Part shown: positions 26,551 through 36,552 of the stretch, piece by piece
How the letters are laid out: each line of letters starts with the position of its first letter
Numbering within the stretch: position 1 is the first letter of the stretch
Origin: Pseudomonas sp. FEN
GTDB taxonomy: Bacteria; Pseudomonadota; Gammaproteobacteria; Pseudomonadales; Pseudomonadaceae
Reading direction: 5' to 3'
DNA length: 64,000 nt
Assembly: GCF_904067045.1 (NCBI RefSeq)
Contig: NZ_CAJFDC010000036.1
Coordinates: forward strand, 1,008,001-1,072,000
Notes under the pieces: model-generated
What the model was told of the DNA's origin: nothing
The model's database searches: none
Seen by the model: only the letters and a program-made list of their open reading frames with translations
Made by a program: the position numbers and the translations under genes

Positions 26551-27045
26551 ATGACCACCCGCTACGCCAAAATTCTTCTCACCCTGGCCCTCGCGGCCTT
26601 CGCCTTCATGGTCACCTTCAACAACGTCACCGATTACGGCTCCAACTTCGCCTTTGTCCGCCACGTCCTGAGCATGGACAGCACCTTCCCGGACAACACC
26701 GCGATGTACCGCGCGATCACCACGCCAGCCCTCTGGCACGCTGCCTATTGGCTGATCATCTTCGGCGAAGGCCTCACCGCCGTGTTGCTGGCCTATGGCG
26801 CGCTGGCATTGTGGCGAGCGCGCAACAGCGATACCGCCAGCTTTGCGCGGGCGAAGAAATGGGTCGTCGGTGGCGCGAGCGCGGGCTTGCTGGTCTGGTT
26901 CGTCGGTTTCATGGTGGTCGGCGGTGAATGGTTCCTGATGTGGCAGTCGCCGACCTGGAACGGCCAGGAACCGGCCTTCAAGTTCTACATGACGCTCCTC
27001 GGGGTGCTGATCTTCGTCAATCAGGCGGACAACGAGCCGGCTTAA
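26551..27045 (+). CDS. DUF2165-type small integral membrane protein
   Basis: 164 residues with about four hydrophobic helices: near 8-26, 72-92, 108-130 and the C-terminal segment 143-155. It resembles the DUF2165 family of predicted small membrane proteins, whose function is unknown. FNNVTDYGSNFAFVRHVLSMD in the first loop is typical of that family as I recall it. It starts at the ATG at 26551 and diverges from rlmJ across a 150-bp spacer. No operon partner is evident. No function is assigned. Confidence 0.75.
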   Translation: MTTRYAKILLTLALAAFAFMVTFNNVTDYGSNFAFVRHVLSMDSTFPDNTAMYRAITTPALWHAAYWLIIFGEGLTAVLLAYGALALWRARNSDTASFARAKKWVVGGASAGLLVWFVGFMVVGGEWFLMWQSPTWNGQEPAFKFYMTLLGVLIFVNQADNEPA

Positions 27046-27215
27046 GCTGGAGCGACTTGCCGATTGCGCGCCAGTATCGGACACTGGCGCACCGGTTTGC
27101 GGTCCGACTGCAGGCATGACACCCAAGGTCATTGGCGACTCAGACACACGAGACCATTAAGCGACCGCACCGCCCGGCAGTGCTCACTAATGGAATCTCA
27201 CTGAGTCGAGACTTT

Positions 27216-28484
27216 ATGAAAGACGCAACGATTGCGCTCCATCACGGTTTCAAGTCGGACCCGACCACCAAGGCCGTGGCCGTGCCCATCTACCAGAACG
27301 TCGCCTTCGAATTCGATAACGCCCAGCACGGCGCCGACCTGTTCAACCTGGATGTACCGGGCAATATCTACACCCGGATCATGAACCCCACCAACGACGT
27401 GCTGGAACAGCGCCTCGCGGCCCTCGAGGGCGGCATTGCCGGGCTCGCGGTATCCGCCGGCAGCGCCGCGATCCACTACGCGATCCAGACCCTGACCCGC
27501 GCGGGCGACAATATCGTCTCCACGCCGCAGCTCTACGGTGGCACCTACACCCTCTTCGCCCACCTGTTGCCGAGTTTCGGTGTCGATGTGCGCTTCGCCC
27601 GCGACGACTCACCGCAAGCCATCGCCGAGCTGATCGACGAGAATACCAAGCTGGTCTATTGCGAAAGTATCGGCAATCCGGCGGGCAATATCGTCGATCT
27701 CGAGCGTTTCGCCGAGGTTGCCCATGCACACGGCGTACCGCTGATGGTCGACAACACCGTGGCGACACCGATCCTGTGCAAACCGATCCAGTTCGGTGCC
27801 GACATCGTCGTGCACTCGGTGACCAAGTACGTCGGCGGCCATGGCAACTCCCTGGGCGGGGTCATTGTCGATGCCGGCACCTTCCCCTGGGCCGACTACC
27901 CGGAAAAATTTCCTGGCCTGAACACCCCGGAAGCCGCCTATCACGGCGTGGTCTACACGGAAAAATTCGGCCCGGCGGCCTTTATCGCCCGCGCTCGCAC
28001 CGTGCCCTTGCGCAATACCGGCGCGGCACTGGCACCCATGAACGCTTTCCTGCTGTTGCAAGGCCTGGAAACCCTCGCCCTGCGCATGGAACGGCATACC
28101 GAGAATGCACTCCAGGTGGCACAGTTCCTCAAGAGCCACGAGCAAGTCGCCTGGGTCAGTTACGCCGGCCTGCCGGACCACCCGCACCATGAGCTGGCGC
28201 TCAAGTACATGCAGGGCAAGCCTTCGGCGATCCTCTCCTTCGGCCTCAAGGGCGGGTATGAAGCCGGGGTGCGCTTCTACGATGCGCTGCAGATCTTCAA
28301 GCGTCTGGTGAATATCGGTGACGCCAAGTCCCTGGCCTGCCACCCGGCCTCTACCACCCACCGGCAAATGAACGAAACAGAACAGGCCAAGGCCGGCGTG
28401 AAGCCGGAAATGATCCGCTTGTCCGTGGGCATCGAGGCGATCGAGGACATCCTCGAAGACTTGCAACAAGCGCTACGCGCTTGA
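27216..28484 (+). CDS. metY: O-acetylhomoserine sulfhydrylase (MetY-type)
   Basis: PLP enzyme that makes homocysteine from O-acetylhomoserine and sulfide in methionine synthesis. 422 residues from the ATG at 27216 (MKDATIALHHGF). A longer in-frame reading starts upstream but its extra 28 residues do not look like family sequence. The PLP lysine lies in VHSVTKYVGGHG, and KSLACHPASTTH is the conserved C-terminal element. It matches PA5025 in length. The ribosome binding site is weak. A GC hairpin follows the stop. Confidence 0.92.
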   Translation: MKDATIALHHGFKSDPTTKAVAVPIYQNVAFEFDNAQHGADLFNLDVPGNIYTRIMNPTNDVLEQRLAALEGGIAGLAVSAGSAAIHYAIQTLTRAGDNIVSTPQLYGGTYTLFAHLLPSFGVDVRFARDDSPQAIAELIDENTKLVYCESIGNPAGNIVDLERFAEVAHAHGVPLMVDNTVATPILCKPIQFGADIVVHSVTKYVGGHGNSLGGVIVDAGTFPWADYPEKFPGLNTPEAAYHGVVYTEKFGPAAFIARARTVPLRNTGAALAPMNAFLLLQGLETLALRMERHTENALQVAQFLKSHEQVAWVSYAGLPDHPHHELALKYMQGKPSAILSFGLKGGYEAGVRFYDALQIFKRLVNIGDAKSLACHPASTTHRQMNETEQAKAGVKPEMIRLSVGIEAIEDILEDLQQALRA

Positions 28485-28491
28485 AACAGAA

Positions 28492-28517
28492 CGGCCCGCC
28501 TGCAGGGAGACGGGCCG
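28492..28517. terminator. GC hairpin between convergent metY and putP
   Basis: Seven-base stem CGGCCCG / CGGGCCG separated by a twelve-base loop just after the metY stop. There is no T-run, so it is a weak intrinsic terminator candidate for the convergent pair. Confidence 0.5.
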
Positions 28518-28557
28518 CTTCCGATCAATCGGTGTTCAGGGCTTCAGCCCCTGCCGA

Positions 28558-30042
28558 TCAGTGTTCCAGGCGGAATTGCTTCTCCGCCGCGTCGAAACGT
28601 TGCAGCATCCGCGCCGAAGGCTTGCCCATCCGGCTGACGACATAGATCGCCAGGCTGGCGAAAATAAAGCCCGGAATGATTTCGTACAGCCCCAACAGAT
28701 TGAAGTGTTTCCAGACGATCACAGTGATCGCCCCCACCAGAATCCCGGCCAGCGCGCCATTGCGGGTCATGTCCTTCCAGATCACCGAGATCAGCACCAC
28801 CGGACCGAACGCCGCACCGAAACCGGCCCAGGCATAGCTCACCAGGCCCAGCACGCGGTTTTCCGGATTGGCCGCCAGGGCAATGGCGATCAACGCCACC
28901 AGCAAGACCATGGCACGACCGACCCAGACCAGTTCCAGCTGGGACGCGGATTTACGCAGGAAGGTCTTGTAGAAGTCCTCGGTCAGGGCGCTGGAACACA
29001 CCAGCAACTGGCAGCTCAAGGTGCTCATCACCGCCGCCAGGATCGCCGACAGCAGTACACCGGCAATCCACGGGTTGAACAGGATCTTCGCCAGCTCGAT
29101 AAATACCCGCTCATGATTCTCGCTCACGGGCCCCGCCACATCGGGATGCGCCGAGAAGTAGGCGATCCCGAAGAAGCCCACCGCCACGGTACCGCCCAGG
29201 CACAAGATCATCCAGGTCATGGAAATGCGCCGGGCATTGGCAATCGACTTGACCGAATCCGCCGCCATGAAGCGCGCCAGGATATGCGGCTGGCCGAAAT
29301 AGCCCAGGCCCCAGCCCATCAGCGAAATAATGCCGACGAAAGTGGTACCTCTGAGCATGTCGAAGTTGGCGGAGTCCTTGGCTTCGATCGCCAGGAAGGT
29401 GGTATCGACGCCACCGGTGGCCAGCAGCACGAAGATCGGCGTGAGAATCAACGCAAAGATCATCAGGGTGGCTTGCACGGTATCGGTCCAACTCACTGCC
29501 AGGAAACCACCAATGAAGGTATAGGCAATGGTCGCCGCCGCACCGGCCCACAACGCCGTTTCGTAGGACATGCCGAAGGTGCTTTCAAACAGACGCGCAC
29601 CGGCGACGATGCCCGACGCGCAGTAGATGGTGAAGAACACCAGGATCACCACCGCCGCGATGATCCGCAGCAGGCCGCTGTGGTCCTCGAAACGGCTGGA
29701 GAAGTAGTCCGGCAGGGTCAGCGCATCGCCATTGTGCTCGGTCTGCACCCGCAGGCGACCGGCAACAAACAGCCAGTTCAGGTAGGCGCCGATGATCAGG
29801 CCGATTGCAATCCAACTTTCCGATAGGCCGGACAGATAAATCGCCCCGGGCAAGCCCATCAACAACCAGCCGCTCATATCCGAGGCCCCGGCCGACAGCG
29901 CGGTGACCACGCTGCCAAGACTGCGACCACCGAGAATGTAATCGGAAAGGTTATTGGTGGAGCGATAAGCCATCAGTCCGATCAACACCATGGCAGCGAT
30001 ATAGATCACAAACGTGATCAGGGTTGGGTTACTTACACTCAT
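28558..30042 (-). CDS. putP: PutP, sodium/proline symporter
   Basis: Inner-membrane SSS-family transporter bringing in proline with Na+. 494 residues and about thirteen helices. The start TLITFVIYIAAMVLIGLMAY, the loop YILGGRSLGSVVTALSAGASDMSGW and GWGLGYFGQPHILARFMA are typical of PutP. It is divergent from putA across 453 bp containing PutA-binding motifs, so uptake and catabolism are probably repressed together. Confidence 0.95.
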   Translation of the reverse strand: MSVSNPTLITFVIYIAAMVLIGLMAYRSTNNLSDYILGGRSLGSVVTALSAGASDMSGWLLMGLPGAIYLSGLSESWIAIGLIIGAYLNWLFVAGRLRVQTEHNGDALTLPDYFSSRFEDHSGLLRIIAAVVILVFFTIYCASGIVAGARLFESTFGMSYETALWAGAAATIAYTFIGGFLAVSWTDTVQATLMIFALILTPIFVLLATGGVDTTFLAIEAKDSANFDMLRGTTFVGIISLMGWGLGYFGQPHILARFMAADSVKSIANARRISMTWMILCLGGTVAVGFFGIAYFSAHPDVAGPVSENHERVFIELAKILFNPWIAGVLLSAILAAVMSTLSCQLLVCSSALTEDFYKTFLRKSASQLELVWVGRAMVLLVALIAIALAANPENRVLGLVSYAWAGFGAAFGPVVLISVIWKDMTRNGALAGILVGAITVIVWKHFNLLGLYEIIPGFIFASLAIYVVSRMGKPSARMLQRFDAAEKQFRLEH

Positions 30043-30495
30043 TGAAAATCCCTGGCATTGTTTTTATTGAACGGCGGTCCGACCGACGCAAAGAATGATA
30101 TTTGTCAGATGATTCAACGCGCCGGGTATTCATGGCTGATATTTCCTCAGGAACGTCATCAGCCGGCGCATCCGACATGTAGGAGGTTGCACCTTGACCG
30201 CGAATGCTATTCAACAATCCGAACAAGGTGCAACCTATTTTGCGCGAATAAGTTGCACCTATTGAACTTTGCGGATTTTCCGACGCTCTCCTGCTTTTTT
30301 TCGGCGCGGAAAATGCCTTTGATACCCGCAAAACAACGGGCTGATGGTCACAAACGCGGACGGGAAAATAATTCCTGACCTATCGCTGTTTTTTCCTGAA
30401 AAAAAAGGTTGCACCCGGTTGCACCCCAACCCAGCCAGCGCTACTCTTTCCGCCAGCTGATGCCACGCCATAGTGGTAACCATGAGGATAAGAAA
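30043..30495. promoter_or_regulatory. putP-putA divergent control region
   Basis: 453 bases with no gene of its own. It is AT-richer than its surroundings, holds five GTTGCA motifs (listed separately), and contains the divergent promoters. Confidence 0.8.
30186..30423. promoter_or_regulatory. Five PutA operator motifs (GTTGCA)
   Basis: GTTGCA or its complement occurs at 30186-30191 (+), 30229-30234 (-), 30252-30257 (+), 30408-30413 (+) and 30418-30423 (+). Each is followed by CC, and most lie in GGTTGCACC. GTTGCA is the established recognition sequence of the E. coli PutA ribbon-helix-helix domain, which also uses several sites between putA and putP. The first three sites are nearer putP and the last two are 73-88 bases from the putA start, so PutA should repress both genes when proline is absent. 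Confidence 0.88.
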
Positions 30496-33400
30496 ATGGC
30501 TACGACCACCCTTGGGGTCAAACTCGACGACCCGACCCGCGAGCGCCTGAAGGCCGCGGCCCACTCGATTGACCGCACCCCCCACTGGCTGATCAAGCAA
30601 GCCATTTTCAACTACCTGGAAAAGCTCGAGAGCGGTGCAACCCCGGGTGAAATCAACGGTTCGGCCCGTGCCGACGCCGAGGATGGCGGCGAAGTCCCGA
30701 ACGACCACGCCCATCAGTGCTTCCTCGAATTCGCCGAAAGCATCCTCCCGCAATCGGTCCTGCGGGCCGCCATCACCGCCGCCTACCGGCGCCCGGAACC
30801 GGAAGTGGTGCCGATGCTGCTGGAGCAGGCCCGCCTCCCAGCGCCGATGGCCGAGGCCACCCACAAGCTGGCCGCCTCGATCGCCGAAAAGCTGCGCAAC
30901 CAGAAAAGCGCCGGCGGCCGTGCCGGCATCGTCCAGGGGTTGCTGCAGGAGTTCTCCCTGTCATCCCAGGAAGGCGTGGCACTGATGTGTCTGGCCGAAG
31001 CCCTGCTGCGCATCCCGGACAAAGGCACCCGCGACGCCCTGATCCGCGACAAGATCAGTACCGGCAACTGGCAACCGCACCTGGGCAACAGCCCGTCGCT
31101 GTTCGTCAATGCCGCCACCTGGGGCCTGCTGTTGACCGGCAAGCTGGTCGCCACCCATAACGAGACCGGCCTGACCTCCTCGCTGAGCCGGATCATCGGC
31201 AAGAGCGGCGAACCGATGATCCGCAAGGGCGTCGACATGGCCATGCGCCTGATGGGCGAGCAGTTCGTCACCGGCGAGACCATTGCCGAAGCCCTGGCCA
31301 ACGCCAGCAAGTTCGAAGCCAAGGGCTTTCGCTACTCCTACGACATGCTCGGTGAAGCGGCGCTGACCGAGCATGACGCACAGAAATACCTGGCCTCCTA
31401 CGAACAAGCCATCCATTCGATCGGCAAGGCCTCCCACGGTCGTGGCATCTATGAAGGACCGGGCATTTCCATCAAGCTTTCGGCGCTGCACCCACGCTAC
31501 AGCCGTGCCCAGTACGAGCGCGTCATGGATGAGTTGTACCCGCGCCTGCTGGCGTTGACCCTGCTGGCCAAGCAGTACGACATCGGCCTGAACATCGACG
31601 CCGAAGAGGCCGATCGTCTCGAGCTGTCCCTGGACCTGCTCGAACGCCTGTGCTTCGAACCCCAATTGAGCGGCTGGAACGGCATCGGCTTCGTGATCCA
31701 GGCCTACCAGAAACGCTGCCCGTATGTGATCGACTACGTGATCGACCTGGCTCGCCGCAGCCGTCATCGCCTGATGATCCGCCTGGTCAAGGGCGCGTAT
31801 TGGGACAGCGAAATCAAGCGCGCCCAGGTCGACGGCCTGGAAGGCTACCCGGTCTACACCCGCAAGGTGTACACCGACGTGTCCTACATCGCCTGCGCGC
31901 GCAAACTGCTGTCGGTACCGGAAGTCATCTACCCACAGTTCGCCACCCACAACGCCCACACACTGTCGGCCATCTACCATATCGCCGGGCAGAACTATTA
32001 CCCGGGCCAGTACGAATTCCAGTGCCTGCACGGCATGGGCGAACCGCTGTATGAACAAGTGGTCGGCAAGGTATCCGAAGGCAAGTTGAACCGTCCGTGC
32101 CGTGTGTACGCTCCGGTCGGCACCCATGAAACCCTATTGGCGTACCTGGTCCGCCGCCTGCTGGAAAACGGCGCCAACACTTCGTTCGTCAACCGCATTG
32201 CCGACCAGTCCATCTCGATTCAGGAGCTGGTGGCCGATCCGGTGGCCAGCATCGAGCAGATGGCGACCCTGGAAGGCGGCTTCGGCCTGCCACATCCACG
32301 GATTCCGCTGCCGCGCGACCTTTACGGTCGCGGCCGCGCCAACTCCGCCGGCATCGACATGGCCAACGAACATCGCCTGGCATCGCTTTCCTGCGCGCTG
32401 CTGGCCACCGCCCACAACGACTGGAAAGCCGCGCCGCTGTTGGGCTGCGTCGCCAGCACCGAAGCACCGGTAGCGGTACTCAACCCGTCGGACCATCGCG
32501 ATCTGGTGGGCTATGTCCAGGAAGCCACCGCCGAAGACGCCGACAACGCGATCCAGTGCGCCCTGAACGCCGCCCCGATCTGGCAGGCCACCCCGCCGAG
32601 CGAACGCGCCGCGATCCTGGAACGCGCCGCCGACCTGATGGAAGGCGAGATCCAGCCACTGATGGGCCTGCTGGTCCGTGAAGCCGGCAAGACCTTCGCC
32701 AACGCCATCGCCGAAGTGCGTGAAGCCGTGGACTTCCTGCGTTATTATGCAACACAGGCCCGCAACGATTTCAGCAACGACGCCCACCGCCCATTGGGCC
32801 CGGTGGTCTGCATCAGTCCGTGGAACTTCCCACTGGCGATCTTCAGCGGCCAGGTCGCCGCGGCATTGGCCGCCGGCAACCCGGTACTCGCCAAGCCCGC
32901 CGAACAGACCCCGCTGATAGCCGCCCAGGCCGTGCGCCTGCTGCTCGAAGCAGGGATTCCGGAAGGCGTGGTGCAACTGCTGCCCGGCCGCGGTGAAACC
33001 GTCGGTGCGCGCCTGGTCGGCGACGAACGGGTCAAGGGCGTGATGTTCACCGGCTCTACCGAAGTCGCTCGCCTGTTGCAACGCAATATCGCTGGTCGCC
33101 TGGACACCCAGGGCCGACCGATTCCGCTGATCGCCGAAACCGGCGGGCAGAACGCGATGATCGTCGACTCCTCGGCACTGACCGAACAGGTAGTGATCGA
33201 TGTCGTTTCCTCGGCCTTCGACAGCGCCGGCCAACGCTGCTCGGCCCTACGCGTGCTATGCCTGCAGGAGGACTCCGCCGACCGCGTGCTCGAAATGCTC
33301 AAGGGGGCCATGGCCGAATGCCGCCTGGGCAACCCGGAACGCCTGTCGGTGGATATCGGCCCAGTGATCGACGCCGAAGCCAAGACCGGTATCGAGACAC

Positions 33401-34449
33401 ATATCCAGGCCATGCGCGACAAAGGTCGCACGGTCTATCAGGTGGCCATCGCCGAAGGCGAGGAATGCAAGCGCGGCACCTTCGTGATGCCGACCCTGAT
33501 CGAACTGGAAAGCCTCGACGAGTTGCAGCGGGAGATCTTCGGCCCGGTGTTGCACGTGGTGCGCTACAAGCGCAAGGACATCGACCAGTTGATCGCGCAG
33601 ATCAATGCCTCCGGCTACGGCCTGACCCTTGGCGTGCACACTCGCATCGACGAGACCATTGCCAAGGTGATCGACAACGTCCATGCCGGTAACGTCTACG
33701 TGAACCGCAACATCGTCGGCGCCGTGGTCGGCGTGCAACCGTTCGGCGGCGAAGGGCTGTCGGGCACCGGCCCGAAAGCTGGTGGGCCGCTGTACCTGTA
33801 TCGCCTGCTGTCGACTCGGCCGACCAATGCCATCGAACAGTCCTTCGCTCGCGGCGACGCCCTGGCCGCACCGGATATCCGCCTGCGCGAAGCGCTGCTC
33901 AAACCGCTCAACGCCTTGCAGGCCTGGGCCGAGAGCCAGAAGCTGGCGGACCTTGGCATGCTCTGCGCGACCTTCGCCGCACAATCGCAAAGCGGCATTA
34001 CCCGCGTGCTCAGCGGCCCGACCGGCGAACGCAACAGCTATGCCATCCTGCCGCGCGAGCATGTGCTGTGCCTGGCGGAGATCGAGGCCGACCTGCTGAC
34101 GCAACTGGCGGCGGTGCTGGCCGTGGGCGGTTCGGCGGTCTGGCCGGAAGGCGAAGTGGGCAAGGCGCTCTACGCGCGCTTGCCGAAAGAACTGCAGGCG
34201 CGCATCCAGCGCGTGACCGACTGGAGCAAGGACGAGGTGCTGTTCGATGCGGTATTGCACCACGGTCATTCCGATCAGTTGCGCGGGGTCTGCCAGCAGA
34301 TCGCCCAACGTGGCGGTGCGATTGTCGGCGTGCAGGGCTTGTCCCAGGGTGAAACCAATATTGCGCTGGAGCGCCTGGTGATCGAGCGGGCGTTGAGCGT
34401 CAACACGGCCGCGGCGGGCGGCAACGCCAGCCTGATGACCATCGGTTAA
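30496..34449 (+). CDS. putA: PutA, trifunctional proline dehydrogenase / P5C dehydrogenase / repressor
   Basis: Oxidises proline to glutamate at the membrane and represses the put genes. 1317 residues, the full trifunctional length. A ribbon-helix-helix DNA-binding domain (residues 2-47, TTTLGVKLDDPTRERLK) is followed by the FAD-dependent PRODH barrel (about 260-610, with KGAYWDSEIKRAQ) and an aldehyde dehydrogenase domain (about 650-1120) with general base E881 in AETGGQN and nucleophile C915 in SAGQRCSA. A C-terminal domain follows. The ATG at 30496 has GAGG upstream; the in-frame reading from 30409 starts inside the operator cluster and is not credible. Confidence 0.97.
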   Translation: MATTTLGVKLDDPTRERLKAAAHSIDRTPHWLIKQAIFNYLEKLESGATPGEINGSARADAEDGGEVPNDHAHQCFLEFAESILPQSVLRAAITAAYRRPEPEVVPMLLEQARLPAPMAEATHKLAASIAEKLRNQKSAGGRAGIVQGLLQEFSLSSQEGVALMCLAEALLRIPDKGTRDALIRDKISTGNWQPHLGNSPSLFVNAATWGLLLTGKLVATHNETGLTSSLSRIIGKSGEPMIRKGVDMAMRLMGEQFVTGETIAEALANASKFEAKGFRYSYDMLGEAALTEHDAQKYLASYEQAIHSIGKASHGRGIYEGPGISIKLSALHPRYSRAQYERVMDELYPRLLALTLLAKQYDIGLNIDAEEADRLELSLDLLERLCFEPQLSGWNGIGFVIQAYQKRCPYVIDYVIDLARRSRHRLMIRLVKGAYWDSEIKRAQVDGLEGYPVYTRKVYTDVSYIACARKLLSVPEVIYPQFATHNAHTLSAIYHIAGQNYYPGQYEFQCLHGMGEPLYEQVVGKVSEGKLNRPCRVYAPVGTHETLLAYLVRRLLENGANTSFVNRIADQSISIQELVADPVASIEQMATLEGGFGLPHPRIPLPRDLYGRGRANSAGIDMANEHRLASLSCALLATAHNDWKAAPLLGCVASTEAPVAVLNPSDHRDLVGYVQEATAEDADNAIQCALNAAPIWQATPPSERAAILERAADLMEGEIQPLMGLLVREAGKTFANAIAEVREAVDFLRYYATQARNDFSNDAHRPLGPVVCISPWNFPLAIFSGQVAAALAAGNPVLAKPAEQTPLIAAQAVRLLLEAGIPEGVVQLLPGRGETVGARLVGDERVKGVMFTGSTEVARLLQRNIAGRLDTQGRPIPLIAETGGQNAMIVDSSALTEQVVIDVVSSAFDSAGQRCSALRVLCLQEDSADRVLEMLKGAMAECRLGNPERLSVDIGPVIDAEAKTGIETHIQAMRDKGRTVYQVAIAEGEECKRGTFVMPTLIELESLDELQREIFGPVLHVVRYKRKDIDQLIAQINASGYGLTLGVHTRIDETIAKVIDNVHAGNVYVNRNIVGAVVGVQPFGGEGLSGTGPKAGGPLYLYRLLSTRPTNAIEQSFARGDALAAPDIRLREALLKPLNALQAWAESQKLADLGMLCATFAAQSQSGITRVLSGPTGERNSYAILPREHVLCLAEIEADLLTQLAAVLAVGGSAVWPEGEVGKALYARLPKELQARIQRVTDWSKDEVLFDAVLHHGHSDQLRGVCQQIAQRGGAIVGVQGLSQGETNIALERLVIERALSVNTAAAGGNASLMTIG

Positions 34450-34458
34450 AGCGAACGG

Positions 34459-34490
34459 CAGGCCTGGCCCCGCAATGGGCGCCAGGCCTG
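34459..34490 (+). terminator. Hairpin terminator after putA
   Basis: Perfect ten-base stem CAGGCCTGGC / GCCAGGCCTG with a twelve-base loop, nine bases after the putA stop and followed by ATGATTTTGT. A probable Rho-independent terminator with a weak T-tract. Confidence 0.7.
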
Positions 34491-34646
34491 ATGATTTTGT
34501 CGGCAAGAAAATCGCTTGCCCGCGAAGAGGCAGGTCCAAACAACACACCGCCCTGAATTCTGCCCCTCCATCACCCACATCAATCTTGCTAGGCAGCGCC
34601 TATTCAGCCACCTAGACTCGGCCCATCCCCCAACAGGTAGGCCGCC

Positions 34647-36449
34647 ATGTCCGAGATGCTGCTCAGTTCCCGCAATCTGGCTTTCGAGCTGTACGAAGTC
34701 CTCGATGCCGAGGGCCTGACCCAGCGCGAGCGATTCGCCGAGCACTCCCGGGAAACCTTCGATGCAGCCATCGGCACCGCCCGCACCATCGCCGAGAAGT
34801 TCTTCGCCCCACACAACCGCAAGAACGACGAAAACGAACCGCGCTACGAAAACGGCGAAGCGATCCTGATCCCGGAAGTGAAACCGGCCGTCGACGCCTT
34901 TCTCGAAGCCGGCTTTCTCAACGCCGCGCGCAACTTCGAGGCGGGCGGCATGCAGTTGCCGACCCTGCTGTCACAGGCCTGCTTCGCCCATTTCCAGTCA
35001 GCCAACGCCGCCTCGACCTCCTACCCGTTCCTGACCATGGGCGCGGCGAACCTGATCGAGAGCTTCGGTAGCGACGAGCAAAAGCAGCGCTTCCTGCAGC
35101 CGATGATCGACGGGCGCTTCTTCGGCACCATGGCCCTGACCGAACCCCACGCCGGCTCTTCGCTGTCCGATATCCGCACCCGCGCCGAACCGGCGACCGA
35201 CGGCAGCTACCGGCTCAAGGGCAACAAGATCTTCATCTCCGGCGGTGACCACCCGCTGTCGGAAAACATCGTGCACATGGTCCTGGCGAAACTGCCGGAC
35301 GCGCCACCCGGGGTGAAGGGAATTTCGCTGTTTATCGTGCCCAAATTCATGGTCAACGACGATGGCAGCCTGGGCCCGCGCAACGATGTGCTGCTGGCCG
35401 GGCTGTTCCACAAGATGGGCTGGCGCGGCACCACCTCCACGGCGCTGAACTTCGGCGATAACGACGCGTGTGTCGGCTATCTGGTGGGCAAGCCGCACCA
35501 CGGCCTGAGCTACATGTTCCAGATGATGAACGAAGCGCGGATCGGCGTCGGCATGGGCGCGGTGATGCTCGGCTATGCCGGTTACCTGTACTCCCTGGAA
35601 TACGCCCGGGAGCGTCCGCAGGGCCGCCTGCCCGATAGCAAGGACCCGAGCACCGCGCCGGTGGCGATTGTCCAGCACGCCGATGTCAAGCGCATGCTGC
35701 TGACCCAGAAAGCCTATGTCGAAGGTGCCTTCGACCTCGGCCTGTATGCCGCGCGCCTGTTCGATGACACCAATACCCTGACCTCGGAAGCAGAACGTCG
35801 GCAGGCCCATGAACTGCTCGACCTGCTGACGCCCATCGTCAAATCCTGGCCGTCGGAGTTCTGCCTGAAGGCCAACGAGCTGGCGATCCAGATCCTCGGC
35901 GGCCACGGTTATACCCGCGAATACCCGGTGGAGCAGTACTACCGCGACAACCGCCTGAACCCGATTCATGAAGGTACCCACGGCATTCAGTCCCTCGACC
36001 TGCTGGGGCGTAAACTGGCGCAGAACGGTGGCGCCGGGTTGAAGCAGTTGATCCGACTGATTGCCGACACGGCGAAACGCGCGGCCGTCCACACCGCCCT
36101 GGATACCTTGCGCCAGCCGCTGGAGACACTGGTGGAGCGTTTGCAAAGCGTGACCATCGGCCTGCTCACCGACCTGGCCCAGGGCAAGGTCAACAGCAGC
36201 CTCGCCAACTCGGCGCTGTACCTCAAGGCCTTCGGACATACGGTCATCGGCTGGCGCTGGCTGGAACAGGCGGTCCGCGCCGAAGAAGGACTGGCCAAGG
36301 GCAATCCGGCGGATCGGTCTTTCTACAAGGGCAAACTGCAAGCCGCGCGTTACTTCCTCACCTGGGAGGTACCGAGCTGCCATCATGAGCTGGCCATTCT
36401 GGAAACCCGTGACGATACCTGCCTGGCCATGCAGGACGAGTGGTTCTAA
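34647..36449 (+). CDS. Acyl-CoA dehydrogenase with C-terminal extension (PA5020-like)
   Basis: FAD flavoenzyme that introduces the alpha-beta double bond into an acyl-CoA. 600 residues: an N-terminal helical domain, the FAD-binding element MALTEPHAGSSLSDI (about 158-172), a middle beta domain, and the catalytic base region NPIHEGTHGIQSLDLLG where the Glu sits. The C-terminal 120 or so residues form the extra domain of the large dehydrogenases related to DmdC. Substrate cannot be read from the sequence. Chromosomal order with the antiporter and MscK genes matches PA5020-PA5022. Confidence 0.85.
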   Translation: MSEMLLSSRNLAFELYEVLDAEGLTQRERFAEHSRETFDAAIGTARTIAEKFFAPHNRKNDENEPRYENGEAILIPEVKPAVDAFLEAGFLNAARNFEAGGMQLPTLLSQACFAHFQSANAASTSYPFLTMGAANLIESFGSDEQKQRFLQPMIDGRFFGTMALTEPHAGSSLSDIRTRAEPATDGSYRLKGNKIFISGGDHPLSENIVHMVLAKLPDAPPGVKGISLFIVPKFMVNDDGSLGPRNDVLLAGLFHKMGWRGTTSTALNFGDNDACVGYLVGKPHHGLSYMFQMMNEARIGVGMGAVMLGYAGYLYSLEYARERPQGRLPDSKDPSTAPVAIVQHADVKRMLLTQKAYVEGAFDLGLYAARLFDDTNTLTSEAERRQAHELLDLLTPIVKSWPSEFCLKANELAIQILGGHGYTREYPVEQYYRDNRLNPIHEGTHGIQSLDLLGRKLAQNGGAGLKQLIRLIADTAKRAAVHTALDTLRQPLETLVERLQSVTIGLLTDLAQGKVNSSLANSALYLKAFGHTVIGWRWLEQAVRAEEGLAKGNPADRSFYKGKLQAARYFLTWEVPSCHHELAILETRDDTCLAMQDEWF

Positions 36450-36552
36450 AGCTTTTTGACAGCGGTACATTTCAACAGGTTAGAATCGCTGGCACGCAGA
36501 CTGCATGGTCAGATCCGCGCCCAGCCTTTCTAGCTTTCCTGGAGTACTGCCT

